From: Protea cynaroides
Taxonomy: Eukaryota; Streptophyta; Magnoliopsida; Proteales; Proteaceae
Length of the DNA: 64,000 nt
Assembly (NCBI GenBank): GCA_028583415.1
Contig: CM053276.1
Coordinates: forward strand, 58,178,814-58,242,813
Reading direction: 5' to 3'
Under the pieces are notes generated by a model. The model searched no databases. It saw only the letters and a program-made list of their open reading frames with translations, and was not told where the DNA came from. Position 1 is the first letter of the stretch, and each line of letters starts with the position of its first letter. Position numbers and translations under genes: made by a program. Shown here one piece after another: positions 21,661 through 34,300 of this stretch.

Positions 21661-21732
21661 GGTCCCATGGTCTAGTGGTCAGGACATTGGACTCTGAATC
21701 CAGTAACCCGAGTTCAAATCTCGGTGGGACCT
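21661..21732 (+). tRNA. tRNA-Gln (anticodon CTG)
   Basis: The 72-base sequence folds as a standard cloverleaf. The acceptor stem GGTCCCA pairs with TGGGACC. The D arm has TCTAGTGGTCAGGA (A box), and the anticodon loop CTCTGAA has CTG at 21694-21696. The T arm has GAGTTCAAATCTC (B box). There is no intron, and CCA is not encoded, as normal in eukaryotes. A pol III terminator TTTTT follows at 21739-21743. Conserved boxes and full stems suggest a working nuclear gene that reads CAG codons. Confidence 0.95.
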
Positions 21733-21738
21733 TCTTTA

Positions 21739-21743
21739 TTTTT
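21739..21743 (+). terminator. Pol III terminator of tRNA-Gln
   Basis: A run of five T lies seven bases after the end of the tRNA body, the usual RNA polymerase III stop. Confidence 0.75.
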
Positions 21744-22065
21744 GTTTCATTCTGTTTTCAAATCCTCTTCTAAGTTCTAACTACATTAAATCAACTTCCA
21801 TACGCATAATCCTGATAGATCTCAATTGTATGTGCTTTTAAATACAAATTTGAATACTGTTGTTGTATCTACTCTGAATTCCCCCCTTATTTTATCCATA
21901 CTTCATGGGTCTCAGGCTTCAATTTATGGCCCGCCCCCAAATAAATGAAACAGCCTCATTGGAGCCTTGTTCTCTTCAGAATAAATGCAGGGTGTGAAGA
22001 GGTCTTCAAGACAAATGGCATCCAACGGCTTAGATATAGTAATAGATGATTAAAATGAGAGAAGG

Positions 22066-22217
22066 GTCTACACTTTGTCAGTGTATCCATCGATATACAT
22101 ATCAGAGCCATAACCGAATTTTAAGGAGGAAAGAGAGAAAGGGAAACCGAATTTCAAGGAGGGAAGAGAGAAAGGAAAGTTAAGAGGTAAAATATACACT
22201 GGCAGCGTGTACTTCAT
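22066..22217. mobile_element. Possible small MITE
   Basis: CTACACTTTGTCAGTGTAT at the left and the complement of ATACACTGGCAGCGTGTAC at the right form an imperfect inverted repeat about 150 bp apart. Between them a purine-rich unit (CCGAATTT(T/C)AAGGAGG(A/G)A) is duplicated. No target duplication was confirmed. Confidence 0.4.
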
Positions 22218-23080
22218 TTTTTCTTTTCTTCCTTTTTAAACTGATTTGTAAGAACTTGTGCAATCTCACAAGGATTGAAAATGAAAAATACCCTTTTAAT
22301 TACGCAAAGGAATTTATTTTTCCTTTTTAACGGAAATGAGATAAGGAGTTCCAGAGGAGTCAATGGTTTAGTTGGAGCATATAAATAGATCTAAGATCCA
22401 TCGACAGCCCAAAGGGAGATCAAAAAAGTTCAGAGGAATAAACCTGGATCCAAGATGAAGCACCGTGCATTTTTAAATGCCATTCGAGAGACTTACCATT
22501 GATGTTGAACCATAGAGCTGAGAAAGATTGGAGAAGGATCAAGAAAGTCATGCACTCTAAGCTCTTCTCAGTAATTTCCACAACGGTAAGCCACTTTTAA
22601 ATTATTTTAATACCACTTTTTTATACATAATTTAAAGAAGCTTTGGCACCATTTGCAAGGGAATTTAAAGGGAAAGGAAATCAATTTTCTAACCCGAAAA
22701 AAAAAATAAATAAATAAACATTTTTAGTTATTAGGTGATATGATTGTGTAAATACTTAAATTGCTTAACATAATCAGTAAGATATTTTTAGAAGTAATTT
22801 TTATTTTATTTTTTCAAATGAAAAAGATTTGGATGTAAAGTAAAATAAAATTTAATATAACTAAATAAGAATGATTTGAAGTTAGTTACATAGTCATGGG
22901 ATGTAATGATTACGTGAATTTTTTTCCAAAGTTTGAAATTTTCAGCTCCCTTCTAATTTCCTTTGCAATCAGATGGAGCTTCTAAGAATAAGATAAAAGA
23001 CAATAAAAAGAAAGTTACAGTTTCTCAATTCACTACTTTGATTATAACAATATGCACATGATTAAGAAGCATATATATAG
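22218..23080. other. AT-rich spacer, no feature recognised
   Basis: No ORF, RNA gene or recognisable transposon is visible up to the (AT)n run at 23089-23106 that borders the gag-only LTR element. Confidence 0.45.
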
Positions 23081-23106
23081 TGCATCAAAATATATATATA
23101 TATATA

Positions 23107-25532
23107 TGTTGGTCATGTGTTGTCATTGTTGGCAACTTGGCTGATGTGGATAGTATCGACAAGTGACAGAATGTGTGTGGACCCCACTGGTGATGTGGAC
23201 AGTACCCACATAGACAACATACTGATAGAAAGAGGAGAGAGAAAATAGAGAGAAAGTATGGGTCCCAGAGTGGGTCCCATTCTTGATTTAGCAAGAAGAG
23301 AGAAAGTGTGGACCCCACATGCAAGCTGACAGTGATACAGGCGATATGGCAATGATACAGCGATATGGTAGTGATACAGGCGATGTGACAGTGTTACAGG
23401 TGATGTGACAAGAAGAGAGAGAGTCTGGACCCCACATGCAAGCTAACAGTGATACAGGCGATATGGCAGTGATACAGGCGATGTGACAGTGTTACAGGTG
23501 ATGTGACAGTGTTTATCACTGTGTTGGACACCTTCTGAAGCATGAAGAATGGAGAGAATCAGAAGAGAGAGAAGGAAGAGAGAGAATCAGGAGAGAGAAA
23601 GAGGAGAGAGAAAACTGTGGGTGGGACCCACTGTACCTAGGTGGCATGCCACCATGGCAGCCAGCCTGGCCGAGGGCCAAGGCAGCCAGCCTGGCCGAGG
23701 GCCAAGGCAGCCAGCCTGGCCGAGGGCCAAGGTAGCCAGCCAGCAGGCCAGCCGCATGGCACCACAGCAAGGCAGACCTAGCAGGCCAGCCTGCATGGCA
23801 CCATCGCAAGCCATGCCGCCGCATGGCAAAGCCCGCAAGGCCCAAGCGCGCGCGCTGGCCTTGCTCCTCTTGCTTGCCGCGCGCCCTCCCCCAACTGTTC
23901 GACGAATTGTTTAGAGAGAGAGACAAGAATTCTAGAGTGATTTCTTCCCGAGAAATCACTCGTACAGGGTGATTTTTTGAAGAAAACGGTTACAGAGGCC
24001 ATTTTCTGTATTCTCAGAGGTATTTTAGGAAGAAAAGTATGTTGAAGATGCGAGATCGGCCGTCCAAATGAAGCCACGCAGGTCAGATTTCAAATGGACG
24101 GCTCTAGAAGTTGCGAGCTATGGTGTGGCGTAGACGGTGCGCCCAGATTCTCCCGCACATGATTTTATTGGCTAGCCGCAGGTTAATTTGGTGTATCGCG
24201 TCACATGAAAGGTTTGCTATGATTCAGTGGTGCGCACTTACGATGCGCGACCGTGTAGATGCTGATCGAATGGGCGTGCGCAACTACGATGTTCGAAGAC
24301 GCGATTTGTGCGGATCCGACGGCCATCTATTGATCCCGCATTTTTGAGTGAGATCCGACGGCCGAATTTAGAGATTCGTTGATCGGCCAATCAGGTCTCG
24401 ACATCTCAACGGCGCGGCTCGGCTACGGTGCGGCACAGGTGGTGCAGGTTTATATAAGGAAAGATTCTCTTTCCTTATCCGTGATTAGCCGATCTTCAAA
24501 CTGCCATATTTTCTTCATCCGAGCTCCAAATCTGTCCGTTCAAATTGCAGCATTCATATTTTTGGATGCCCTATCTATTGGGCGCCGTTGGGTGTCGTGA
24601 AAGTGCTGGAAAAAATTGAAAAGTGAGCTTTGAAGCTACAGAAGAGGGTTTTTGCCTGTCTGAGTGTCCAGTGAGATGATTCAGCACCATCGACCTAGTC
24701 TCTGTGCATCAATGGATTGTTGAAACCCTGAGAGAGGTTGGTAGGCTGTGTATTGTTCATTCATGGTGATTGTGAAGGAGATGGGAAGCCTATGATCAAG
24801 ACGAGATCGATGCTTCAAGATTTACTATCATTGAAGGCTGTTCAGAGTTTCTCAAGGCAGTGTGGAGCGTTAAAAATTATTGCTGACAATTCAAGACTAT
24901 CGGCTGTGAGATTTTCTCATTCCATATCTCTTTAAATAATTTTTATGCACTGTATGCTAGTATAGGTGAAAGAAAAATAGTAGAATACCTATCTAGCTTG
25001 TGGGTTTCATTGTAGGGCAATTCTTATAAGCCCCAAAATACTTTATTTGTGGTGTGTTCAGTGGGTGCTGGACACTGGCTTTATGCCTGAATTTTGGTGT
25101 TGTTACACCCTCTCAGTTTTATGCTGGGAAAATTTAGGGTTATTATCCTTGTCTGTAAAAGACTAAAAGTTGAGTATTGAGTAAGTACGGAGCCTGTAGG
25201 GCATTACTCCGTAGACTAGCCATCACATACTGTGGTGGTGAACCACGTATACCTCTGTGTTTGTGGATGCCTTGTAAATGTGATTATCTGTATATTGTGA
25301 AGTGCGTGGAATGACATGCAGGATGGGTATGCACAACATGGTAGACCTAGCCACTTTGTGGTAGTGAGGTGGTTGTGCATACGACTGTGTGTGATAGTGC
25401 TTCAGTGATTGTGTGGTCGTGCTTAGTGAGTAAAGCATCAGCTCAAGGCAGCGTCTGTCTTCAAATGATTATTTAGAAGAATTTTTGAAGACACTGATTC
25501 ACCCCCCTCTCAGTGTCAACCTGTGATCAACA
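23107..25532 (+). repeat. 5' LTR of the gag-only element
   Basis: The LTR is 2426 bp and collinear with 28793-31159, with scattered differences and copy-number changes in two internal tandem arrays (GATACAGGCGAT units near 23330-23510, and a GC-rich array at 23655-23745). A TATA-like TTATATAAGG lies at 24450-24459. The end ACCCCCCTCTCAGTGTCAAC is typical of SIRE-like LTR ends. Confidence 0.87.
23655..23750. repeat. GC-rich variable tandem repeat in the LTR
   Basis: The unit GGCAGCCAGCCTGGCCGAG (plus GGCCAA) is repeated about three to four times here but only two to three times in the 3' LTR (about 29325-29390). The difference arose after insertion, so the array is unstable. It is strongly GC-rich against an AT-rich background. 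Confidence 0.8.
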
Positions 25533-25534
25533 AT

Positions 25535-25546
25535 TGGTATCAGAGC
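25535..25546 (+). other. Primer-binding site of the gag-only element
   Basis: TGGTATCAGAGC is complementary to the 3' end of plant initiator tRNA-Met and lies two bases after the LTR end. Confidence 0.9.
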
Positions 25547-25596
25547 ACCAGGCTCAGTGACAGCTTAATCAGCAGCTGAGTGATCAGAGGGCAGTC

Positions 25597-27230
25597 ATGG
25601 CATTAGGTGATGGTTTTTGTTTGATGGAAATGAATTTGTGTTCTGGAAGTGGAGGATGGAAAGTTTTTTGGGGTCTCTTGGTTTTGATGTGTGGCAAGCA
25701 GTTAGTACTGGGAAGGTGGATACCCAGTATGACTCTACAGCTAAAATAGCAATCACAGATGGATTACCAGATAATGTGAGAGTCAGAGTCAGTGGATGCG
25801 AGACAGCGATGACACTATGGGACAGATTACAGACTCTATATGGAGATGAGTCTGCCTTTAAGGCTCATGCATCACCAGACATTGATTCCACTTTAGAGGT
25901 AGATAGTGGGAGTTCAGATGAGTGCTCTACTGTCGGATTAGAGGATCTTGTTCCAGAAGTTGACTTGACTGGAGAGCTAAGAGCAGCTCAGGATGAGTTG
26001 AGACTTGAGAGGGAGAGACTTACAGTGGCATCATGTGAACTTCATAGTGCAAATGAAACTATTTCAACTTTGAAGACACAAGTGAAGGACTCCAGCTTTG
26101 TCATTACAGCCTTAGAGGCTCAGGTCATTAGCAGAGATGAGATGTGTAGAGCTTTTGAGAGAGAGATCACTACACTTAGAGCACAATTAACAGAGGAACA
26201 GATAAGTCAGGTTTACACCCCACCTGTGGTTGAGGAGATCACCAGATGTACAGTTCAGAGTGGAGATTATCAGAGGTCATCCACCATTTGTTCTGCTACT
26301 ACCTTTGAGCAGGGTGAGTCATTTAGGAGGACTATAGAGGCAAATATGAGTATACCACAAAGACAGAGTCCAAGCAGAGCAGAGGTAAAGACCCAAAGTA
26401 GAAGACAGAAGAAGAAAGTGCAGAGGCACAATGATGCAAGACATCCAGCACACCAGACACAATGTAGAGGTGTTCCCCAACAGAGAGCTCAGACATGGAA
26501 CATAGACAGTATGCAGAGTGATAGTGTTGATGGCATTTACCAACAGAGACCAATTGAGCAGAGCAAATTTAGTAATTCCAGTCACCAGAGGCATAAACAA
26601 CAGAAATCCCAACAGAGGCAGATAGCATCTTACATGAGGCATATACCTACACCCAGTTGGCATAGGCATTCACAGTCATATTTTCATGGATATTGTCACA
26701 GGTGCAATGGGTATGGGCATATGAGTATAAACTGCACATCAAGATTTTATGTTAGTGGTTATGCAAAGAAAACATCTATGTTACCCCAGATAAGGCCAGT
26801 TGAGTGCCTCAGATGCCATACACTTGGGCATTGGGCCAAGCGATGCAAGGCAGTGCTCACCCCCCAGCTTGCTCAAGCAGAGAAAGACTACCAGGTCTCT
26901 AGAATCAGAAAAAGGAGATGTTCAAGAAGCCAGTTCAGAAGGCAGGTTAAGAAGCAGTCTCAATTCAATGGTCAGTCTCATGTGGCCTTGTTTAGTGTAT
27001 GGAGAAAGAAGACAACAGAGAGATCTTCAGTTGGTATGGCTGAACAGAGACAGAGGATTATGGTTGAACTAGTTGACAAGCATTGTCAGAAGAGAGCATC
27101 TATGGAAAAGTTCAAACAGAAGACCAAGACAGATGGTCATGCAGTGTGGAGAGAGAGGCATAAAGAGACACTTACCACCCCTTCATCACCCAAGTTGGGT
27201 GTGAAAGGGAGCACTCCTCCTAGGCACTAG
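25597..27230 (+). pseudogene. gag-like protein with two zinc knuckles
   Basis: The likely original ATG is at 25597 (MALGDG). One frame change near 25612 separates it from the long frame at 25617-27230 (537 codons). The N-terminal part has FVFWKWRMESFLGSLGFDVW and a TLWDRLQTLYGD segment, the copia gag (UBN2-like) core, shortened by loss of the middle of the domain. Residues about 115-205 are Glu/Arg-rich and predicted coiled coil. Two CX2CX4HX4C knuckles lie near residues 360 and 397 (CHRCNGYGHMSINC, CLRCHTLGHWAKRC). The C-terminus is basic and ends before any protease. It probably coats element RNA. Apart from the start the frame is intact for 537 codons, unlike every other retroelement gene here. 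Confidence 0.72.
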
Positions 27231-28778
27231 GTGCACTGAGGTGCACATGGAGAGGGGGAGCTTACTATATGTTTATTTATTTTTCCCCCAGATGGACTTT
27301 GTTGATGGCAAAATAGTCCTTCATATTAGTGCTTGGAATCATCAGGTAATACTATATTATCCCTTGTGTTGATGTATTTTGGTTGAGCAGTCCACAAATG
27401 AGTAGTGTTATGTCAGTTTGAGCACAGAGTAGTCAGTGATGACACCAGAGTTGTACAGTTGTGTGAGTATGGCAGCTAAAGATATCTCTTTGCCTCAGCA
27501 TGTTTATCAGAGATAGTTGGTATAGTCATGCATGATAGTTTCAAATTGTGGTTCTCTTTGCACTGATGATATGGGGAGTTGTATTGTTCTTATTTGACTA
27601 CAAAGGAGTAGCACCTGATAGCTAATGTGTAATCACAGTTGAGTGTTGTTGATATTTGTTTAGGACATATCCCTTGAGATATTCACTGTGGAGCATGGGC
27701 AATGATGGATGGATGAGGATTAATGGAGCAATTGAGTTTTCAACTCATAGGACTGAGAAGATGCATATTGGAATTTCTATGTAGTTTGAATACTCACACT
27801 TCTAGGATTGGGAAGATGCGTATGGGCACTCCTATAGGTGCTTGTATCCCACATTGGGAGAGATTGCTCAAGAGATGAAGCAGTGTGACAAGGAGCATGA
27901 AGTGACCTTCTATAGTACCGAATGTAAGATCAGAAAAATTGGCAATGGCAAGTTGGTAGCTTCAATGCAGAGATCCTCAGAAAATGTATAGACTTTGACA
28001 GAGTGTTGAAGTTCCTTCATGGTGTTTCTCACCAAGCATAGAGATGCTTGTGGTGAGGGGGAGTCCATTATATGTCAAGCCCTTAGGTGGACTGCGAATG
28101 AGAGGATATTGTTGAGTAAGTTTGATGCGTCATACAGTGATGAACCTAGTTGGATACACTGCAACAAGCTATTTTTGTTTGCATCAGAATTTCTTGGTTA
28201 AGTATGCATTATTTTCTATGATTGTACACCTTATGTCTGAATGCATGGGAAAGAAAGAAAAGTAATTGGTGATGTGTGGTAAGAACTTATGCAACAGGCA
28301 TTGCAATGGTTATCTATTACACTTTTATGTGATTGATTTTTAAATCATCTATCTGAAAAGTGATGGCATGCTCTTAGGTAAAATCTATTTTTGCCTTTTG
28401 CTACTGATGTGAAAGTATTAAGGGTTATATGAGTGACACTATTGAGGCAGTATTAGTGATGTTGATGCCGGAGAGAAGCTTTGTGATAGGGGGAGATCAC
28501 ACAAATTATAGATATGTGCACTCTATGGCTGTGATACTCAAAATGAAAATCTACTTTGGAGCTGAGAATGAGTTAAGATGCATGGACCAAGGGGGAGTCA
28601 TTGGTTGCTTATCTGATGAGAAGAGATGATGTGTTGTGATCTGGTGTAGAGATGATGTTTGTAGAAGAGCCCATAGGATTGGAAAGATGCGGTGGGCACT
28701 CCTATGTGGTCAGACCCCTTTATACTTGTTGGCAAAGGGGGAGAGAGCTTCATTGTGAAAAGTAAGTTGCCAACAATT
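27231..28778 (+). other. Non-coding 3' interior of the gag-only element
   Basis: About 1.5 kb between gag and the polypurine tract has no ORF matching any pol domain. A phrase near 27780-27840 (ATTGGGAAGATGCGTATGGGCACTCCTATAGG) partly recurs near 28677-28712, which hints at internal duplication. Confidence 0.6.
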
Positions 28779-28792
28779 CCAAAGGGGGAGAT
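28779..28792 (+). other. Polypurine tract of the gag-only element
   Basis: CCAAAGGGGGAGAT directly precedes the 3' LTR, the position of the plus-strand primer. The AAAGGGGGAGA form is typical of SIRE-like copia elements. Confidence 0.85.
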
Positions 28793-31159
28793 TATTGACC
28801 ATGTGTTGTCATTGTTGGCAACTTGGCTGATGTGGATAGTATCGACAAGTGACAGAATGTGTGTGGACCCCACTGGTGATGTGGACAGTACCCACATAGA
28901 CAACATACTGATAGAAAGAGGAGAGAGAAAATAGAGAGAAAGTATGGGTCCCAGAGTGGGTCCCATTCTTGATTTAGCAAGAAGAGAGAAAGTGTGGACC
29001 CCACATGCAAGCTGACAGTGATACAGGCGATATGGCAATGATACAAATGATATGGTAGTGATACAGGCGATGTGACAGTGTTACAGGTGATGTGACAAGA
29101 AGAGAGAGAGTCTGGACCCCACATGCAAGCTAACAGTGATACAGGCGATGTGACAGTGTTACAGGTGATGTGACAGTGTTTATCACTGTGTTGGACACCT
29201 TCTGAAGCATGAAGAATGGAGAGAATCAGAAGAGAGAGAAGGAAGAGAGAGAATCAGAAGAGAGAGAAAGAGGAGAGAGAAAACTATGGGTGGGACCCAC
29301 TATACCTAGGTGGCATGCCACCATGGCAGCCAGCCTGGCCGAGGGCCAAGGCAACCAGCCTGGCCGAGGGCCAAGGCAGCCAGCCAGCAGGCCAGCCGCA
29401 TGGCACCACAACAAGGTAGACCCAGCAGGCCAGCCCACATGGCATCATCGCAAGCCATGCCGCTGCATGGCACAGCCCGCAAGGCCCAAGCGCGCGCGCT
29501 GGCCTTGCTCCTCTTGCTTGCCGCGCGCCCTTCCCCAACTGTTCGACGAATTGTTTAGAGAGAGAGAGACAAGAATTCTAGAGTGATTACAGGGTGATTT
29601 TTTGAAGAAAACGGTTACAGAGGCCATTTTCTGTACTCTCAGAGGTATTTTAGGAAGAAAAGTATGTTGAAGATGCGAGATCGGCCATCCAAATGAAGCC
29701 ACGCAGGTCAGATTCCAAATGGACGGCTCTAGAAGTTGCGGGCTATGGTGTGGCGCAGACGGTGCGCCCAGATTCTCCCGCGCATGATTTTATTGGCTAG
29801 CCGCAGGTTAATATGGTGTATCGCGTCACATGAAAGGTTTGCTATGATTCAGTGATGCGCACTTACGATGCGCAACCGTGCAGATGCTGATCGAATGGGC
29901 GCGTGCAACTACGATGTTCGGAGATGCGATTTGTGCGGATCCGACGACCATCTATTGATCCCGCCTTTTTGAGTGAGATCCGACGGTCGAATTTAGAGAT
30001 TCGTTGATCGGCCAATCAGGTCTCGACATCTCAGCGGCGCGGCTCGGCTACGGTGCGGCACAGGTGGTGCAGGTTTATATAAGGAAAGAGAATCTTTCCT
30101 TATCCGTGATTAGCCGATCTTCAAACTGTCATATTTTCTTCATCCGAGCTCTAAATCGGTCCGTTCAAATTGCAGCATTCATATTTTTGGATGCCCTATC
30201 TATTGGGTGCCGTTGGGAGTCGTGAAAGTGCTGGAAAATTGGAAAGTGAGCTTTGAAGGTACAGAAGAGGGTTTTTGCTTGTCTGAGTGTCCAGTGAGAT
30301 GATTCATCACCATCCACCTAGTCTCTGTACATCAATGGATTGTTGAAACCCTGAGAGAGGTTGATAGGCTGTGTATTGTTCATTCATGGTGATTGTGAAG
30401 GAGATGGGAAGCCTATGATCAAGACGAGATCGATGCTTCAAGATTTACTATCATTGAAGGCTGTTCAGAGTTTCTCAAGGCAGTGTGGAGCGTTAAAAAT
30501 TATTGCTGGCAATTCAAGACTATCGGTTGTGAGATTTTCTCATTCCCTATCTCTTTAAATAATTTTTATGCACTGTATGCTAGTATAGGTGAAAGAAAAA
30601 TAGTAGAATACCTATCTAGCTTGTGGGTTTCATTGTAGGACAATTCTTATAAGCCCCAAAATACTTTATTTGTGGTGTGTTCAGTGGGTGCTGGACACTG
30701 GCTTTATGCCTGAATTTTGGTGTTGTTACACCCTCTCAGTTTTATGCTGGGAAAATTTAGGATTAGTATCCTTGTCTGTAAGAGACTAAAAGTTGAGTAT
30801 TGAGTAAGTATAGAGCCCGTGGGGCATTACTCCGTGGACTAGCCATCACATACTATGGTGGTGAACAACGTATACCTCTGTGTTGTGGATGCCTTGTAAA
30901 TGTGATTATCTGTATATTGTGAAGTGCGTGGAATGGCCTGCAAGATGGGTATGCACAACATGGTAGACCTAGCCACTTTATGGTAGTGAGGTGGTTGTGC
31001 ATACGACTGTGTGTGGTAGTGCTTCAGTGATTGTGTGGTCGTGCTTAGTGAGTAAAGCATCAGCTCAAGGCAGTGTCTGTCTTCAAATGATTATTTAGAA
31101 GATTTTTTGAAGACACTTATTCACCCCCCCCCCCTCTCAGTGTCAACCTGTGATCAACA
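28793..31159 (+). repeat. 3' LTR of the gag-only element
   Basis: The LTR is 2367 bp and collinear with 23107-25532. Its first bases are TATTGACC where the 5' copy has TGTTGGTC, so the terminal TG is mutated to TA. It ends GATCAACA and is followed by ATATA repeats. The GC-rich array is shorter than in the 5' copy. The TATA-like element recurs near 30076. Confidence 0.87.
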
Positions 31160-31332
31160 ATATATATATATATATATAGGTTCTCTAGCTTGGAGGAAGA
31201 GAACCTATGAAGCCCATATTTTGGGGGGACGCATCAACCCACTGTTTCAGTTTTGTAAGAGATTGCTCTACTAAGGGCTTAGAATTTCAGTGACAATCAC
31301 CAAACCTCTTGTCAAGTCCATGCACTCACAAG

Positions 31333-34300
31333 CAAGGTTTAAAATTTCGGTTTTCGAGGGTGTCTTGACCCTTGAGAAAATCGAGATCTTGGCTGAGATC
31401 TCGGTGAGAACCTGCCGAAACTCCCAAAGGATAAAAATGAGAGTTTCGGTATGTTTTTTTTTATGCTTTTTTTTAATGTTGTAAAGCCATTTTAAGATTA
31501 TATACTGCAAGAAAATGCTAATTTTATATATATAGACACATTTGAAGCATAAAAACTAATCACATTGTGGGAAAATCATATATTCATAAATCATAAATCA
31601 CACACAATGACATAACTCACAAGTGCTCATAATCTCAAAGTCTAAAATATTCAAAATGAAATAATACATTCCCATTAGTCCATCCCACTGTCTAATCATA
31701 TGTGAAGTGGCGTGCAGGTTCTATCTGGTCAGATTGGCTTTGCTAAAGATAATATATCTCGGTCTGATAAACAAAGTCCTACCACGACTTCCTTTGGCTA
31801 AAGTGGCATTGGAAGTCGCCCATATATCTGTTATACACGGTACCCAAGAAGTCTCTAAAGATACATATCCTTGGATACAACTGACTATAATGTAGAGTAA
31901 ACTAATTGTAGACTGACTATGGGGAGGCGTGGCTCTCTAGGAAGTCGAGAATGAGAAGAGATTGTCTACAAAGTTGGAGCCAATCTGTGAAGTAGCATTA
32001 CTAGCATCAATAGAATAATCATGTGCACTGGGAAGCAAACGGTGATCGTCACCGGAATAAAAACCATACACTGAAGTGGTGCCAAATACCCTCAATGCTC
32101 ATTCCTAAAGCTTGTGGACATGCTATCAATATCCACATCAGGCATAATATCAGGAATAGGAACGATGTCAAAGAAATGATCGTCTTCTTCCGCTGGTCGC
32201 AAAGGGCGTTGACGAGACCTACGTGTATACCCAATCGTAGGCCGTGATGAAGATACATGCCCATCGTGGTTTGTATCCTGTGTAGCTTGTGTATATTGAC
32301 TCTCGTCGGTCCATCTAACAATAGGTATAGTCGGTCTAGGATCATATGAGGAACCACCACCACTACCACCAGCACCATCACCACCATAACCACCACCACC
32401 ACCACCACCATCACCGCCACCACCACCACCAGTACCACTATCAAAAGCTGACGCTACTCTCATCAATTATATCATCACGCCTGTGCCACTACTAGCTGGG
32501 GGGTCAAATGGTTGATGCAACGGTATGTGTACACGACCCTCTTCCAAGGACAGAAACTACTCAACATTAGCACCCATCGGAGCAGCCACGGTGGGGTCGG
32601 GCCTCCCACCAGACTCATCCAGCACTAGTACTGCTCTGTCTCGCACCCACTCCACATAGGGATCCTCCTCATTTGAAGATAGTTGGAAGACATAGGCGAA
32701 CTCGATCCAGGCTTGATCATTTTTTTCTGAATAGGTCATGCATTGTACCCTTAGTCTCATGTTGTTATGGACGTACACCAAGTCATTGAGCCGTTCAGAG
32801 CCCAATCTATTCTGCCTCTTTGAATGAATAAGGGAGAAGGTATTCTAGTTTCGCTCACACCCAGAAGCAAAACACGTCTAAGATATGATTCTGATTGCTA
32901 CTCTCTCAACTCAACTGCATGCTCGCCATACAACACCCAACACTCAGCTGCACAAGAAGAATAACACATTTTAATATACATATTAAACAAGATATGTTAC
33001 TTGAAAATTTCAATTTTCATAATTCCATACCAGGATCGATACTTTCTCGGCAGGATACTGCTGCAGGAGTTCCAAAACTCCCAAGACCATTTCTGAACGT
33101 TTTAATCTATACTCATCTAGAAATTTATAAAAATTAACCATTGTAATATATGGATATTCAAATAATTCAGCACTTAAACCATACAACTCACTTCTAGGTT
33201 GACAAGTGCTTATACAATCGAATCTGGCACCAATTTTGCCACAACAGTTTTTACTGCACTGATAAGGTCAAAATTGAACCCAAGCACATATGAATATTGA
33301 TACTTGGGGTTTAAATCTTATGCTGTAAAATATGAGTCATATGATTACAATCTAGTACTAAGTTGAACTAAATTAAAGACATTATCAAATACACTAACTA
33401 GCCTTATGTAATGGGTGTATCAGTTGAATCTCCCATCAATATTTGATAATCTTCATAAAATGCTTGTTTCCACATGGAAGCACAGCACAAATACGCTCCT
33501 TTAACATATCGATGACAGCTTATAAAAGTGGCATGGTGGGCTTGAATGTTGTTTCCCCTAATCTCAACACCTTCACCACTGGCTCTAGAATTTTTACTAC
33601 GTCCTTAAGCGTTCTCCAAAATTCATCTGAAGCTATGGTAGTCTGTGCTTGAACCCTATCAGGGGCTCTGGACTCCCTCCAATGAAACCAGTCCTCAGAT
33701 GCAAACATGGATTTAGGCCTACCATCTTTATCTCAAAGCTCTTCAGTGCTATGTAGTTGGTAGCAAATTTGGTAACGTCAGGTCTGACCAAGTCTCTTCT
33801 ACATTTCTCTCTCAACAAGTTCAAAGAATAATCATGGTTGTATACAAATGTTGTCAACTGGCGTGCTTGTTCAACAACTTGTTTTATTTTTTGGATCTTG
33901 GCCATGTCCTTTAACATCAAGTTAATGCAATTGATAGCAAATAGAGTCCAGAAGAGATCGTAGTTCATATTAGTCATCATCATCTTTTTTGCCTTCTTAT
34001 AGTTGCTATCATTGTCTGCCATGATGTGCACCACATTTTCAGTCTCAATTTCATCCACCACTATCTGCAGCAATCTATAAATGTAGTTAGCATCTTTTTG
34101 TTACAGTAGATGCATCTACAGACTTGACAAACGCTGTCTTCCCATCACTGTAGACCATGAAGTTGATGATGGACTTTCTAGTGGGACCAGTTCAATCATC
34201 ACATAATGGTTACCCCATATGTATCTCAGTTAATTTTTAACCCTTCTATCCAATCTTGTATTTCTTTTTTAATTCTAGGGAGATACATATTCATGATTTC

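Larger units (their letters stand above)
23107..31159 (+). mobile_element. Complete non-autonomous LTR element encoding only gag (TR-GAG type)
   Basis: Long direct repeats (23107-25532 and 28793-31159) start TGTTGG or TATTGA and end GATCAACA. The 5' LTR is followed by a primer-binding site TGGTATCAGAGC (25535-25546), and the 3' LTR is preceded by a polypurine tract. The 3.26-kb interior holds one gag-like ORF with two zinc knuckles, then 1.5 kb without protease, integrase, reverse transcriptase or RNase H. ATATA flanks both sides but lies in AT repeats. The copia-type gag start and long LTRs resemble SIRE/Maximus copia elements. Mobility would need polymerase from another element. Confidence 0.85.

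Noticed and set aside
23330..23515. GATACAGGCGAT repeats as a CRISPR array
   Set aside because: The units have no constant spacers, vary in length, lie in a plant LTR, and differ between LTR copies.
23516..23959. Overlapping ORFs on both strands in the LTR, up to 147 codons
   Set aside because: They arise from the GC-rich repeat array, are open on both strands and show no family signature.
32049..32466. Gly-rich or Val-rich ORFs read as a separate gene
   Set aside because: The Gly-rich frame is the tail of the hAT transposase pseudogene; the Val-rich frame is its shadow.
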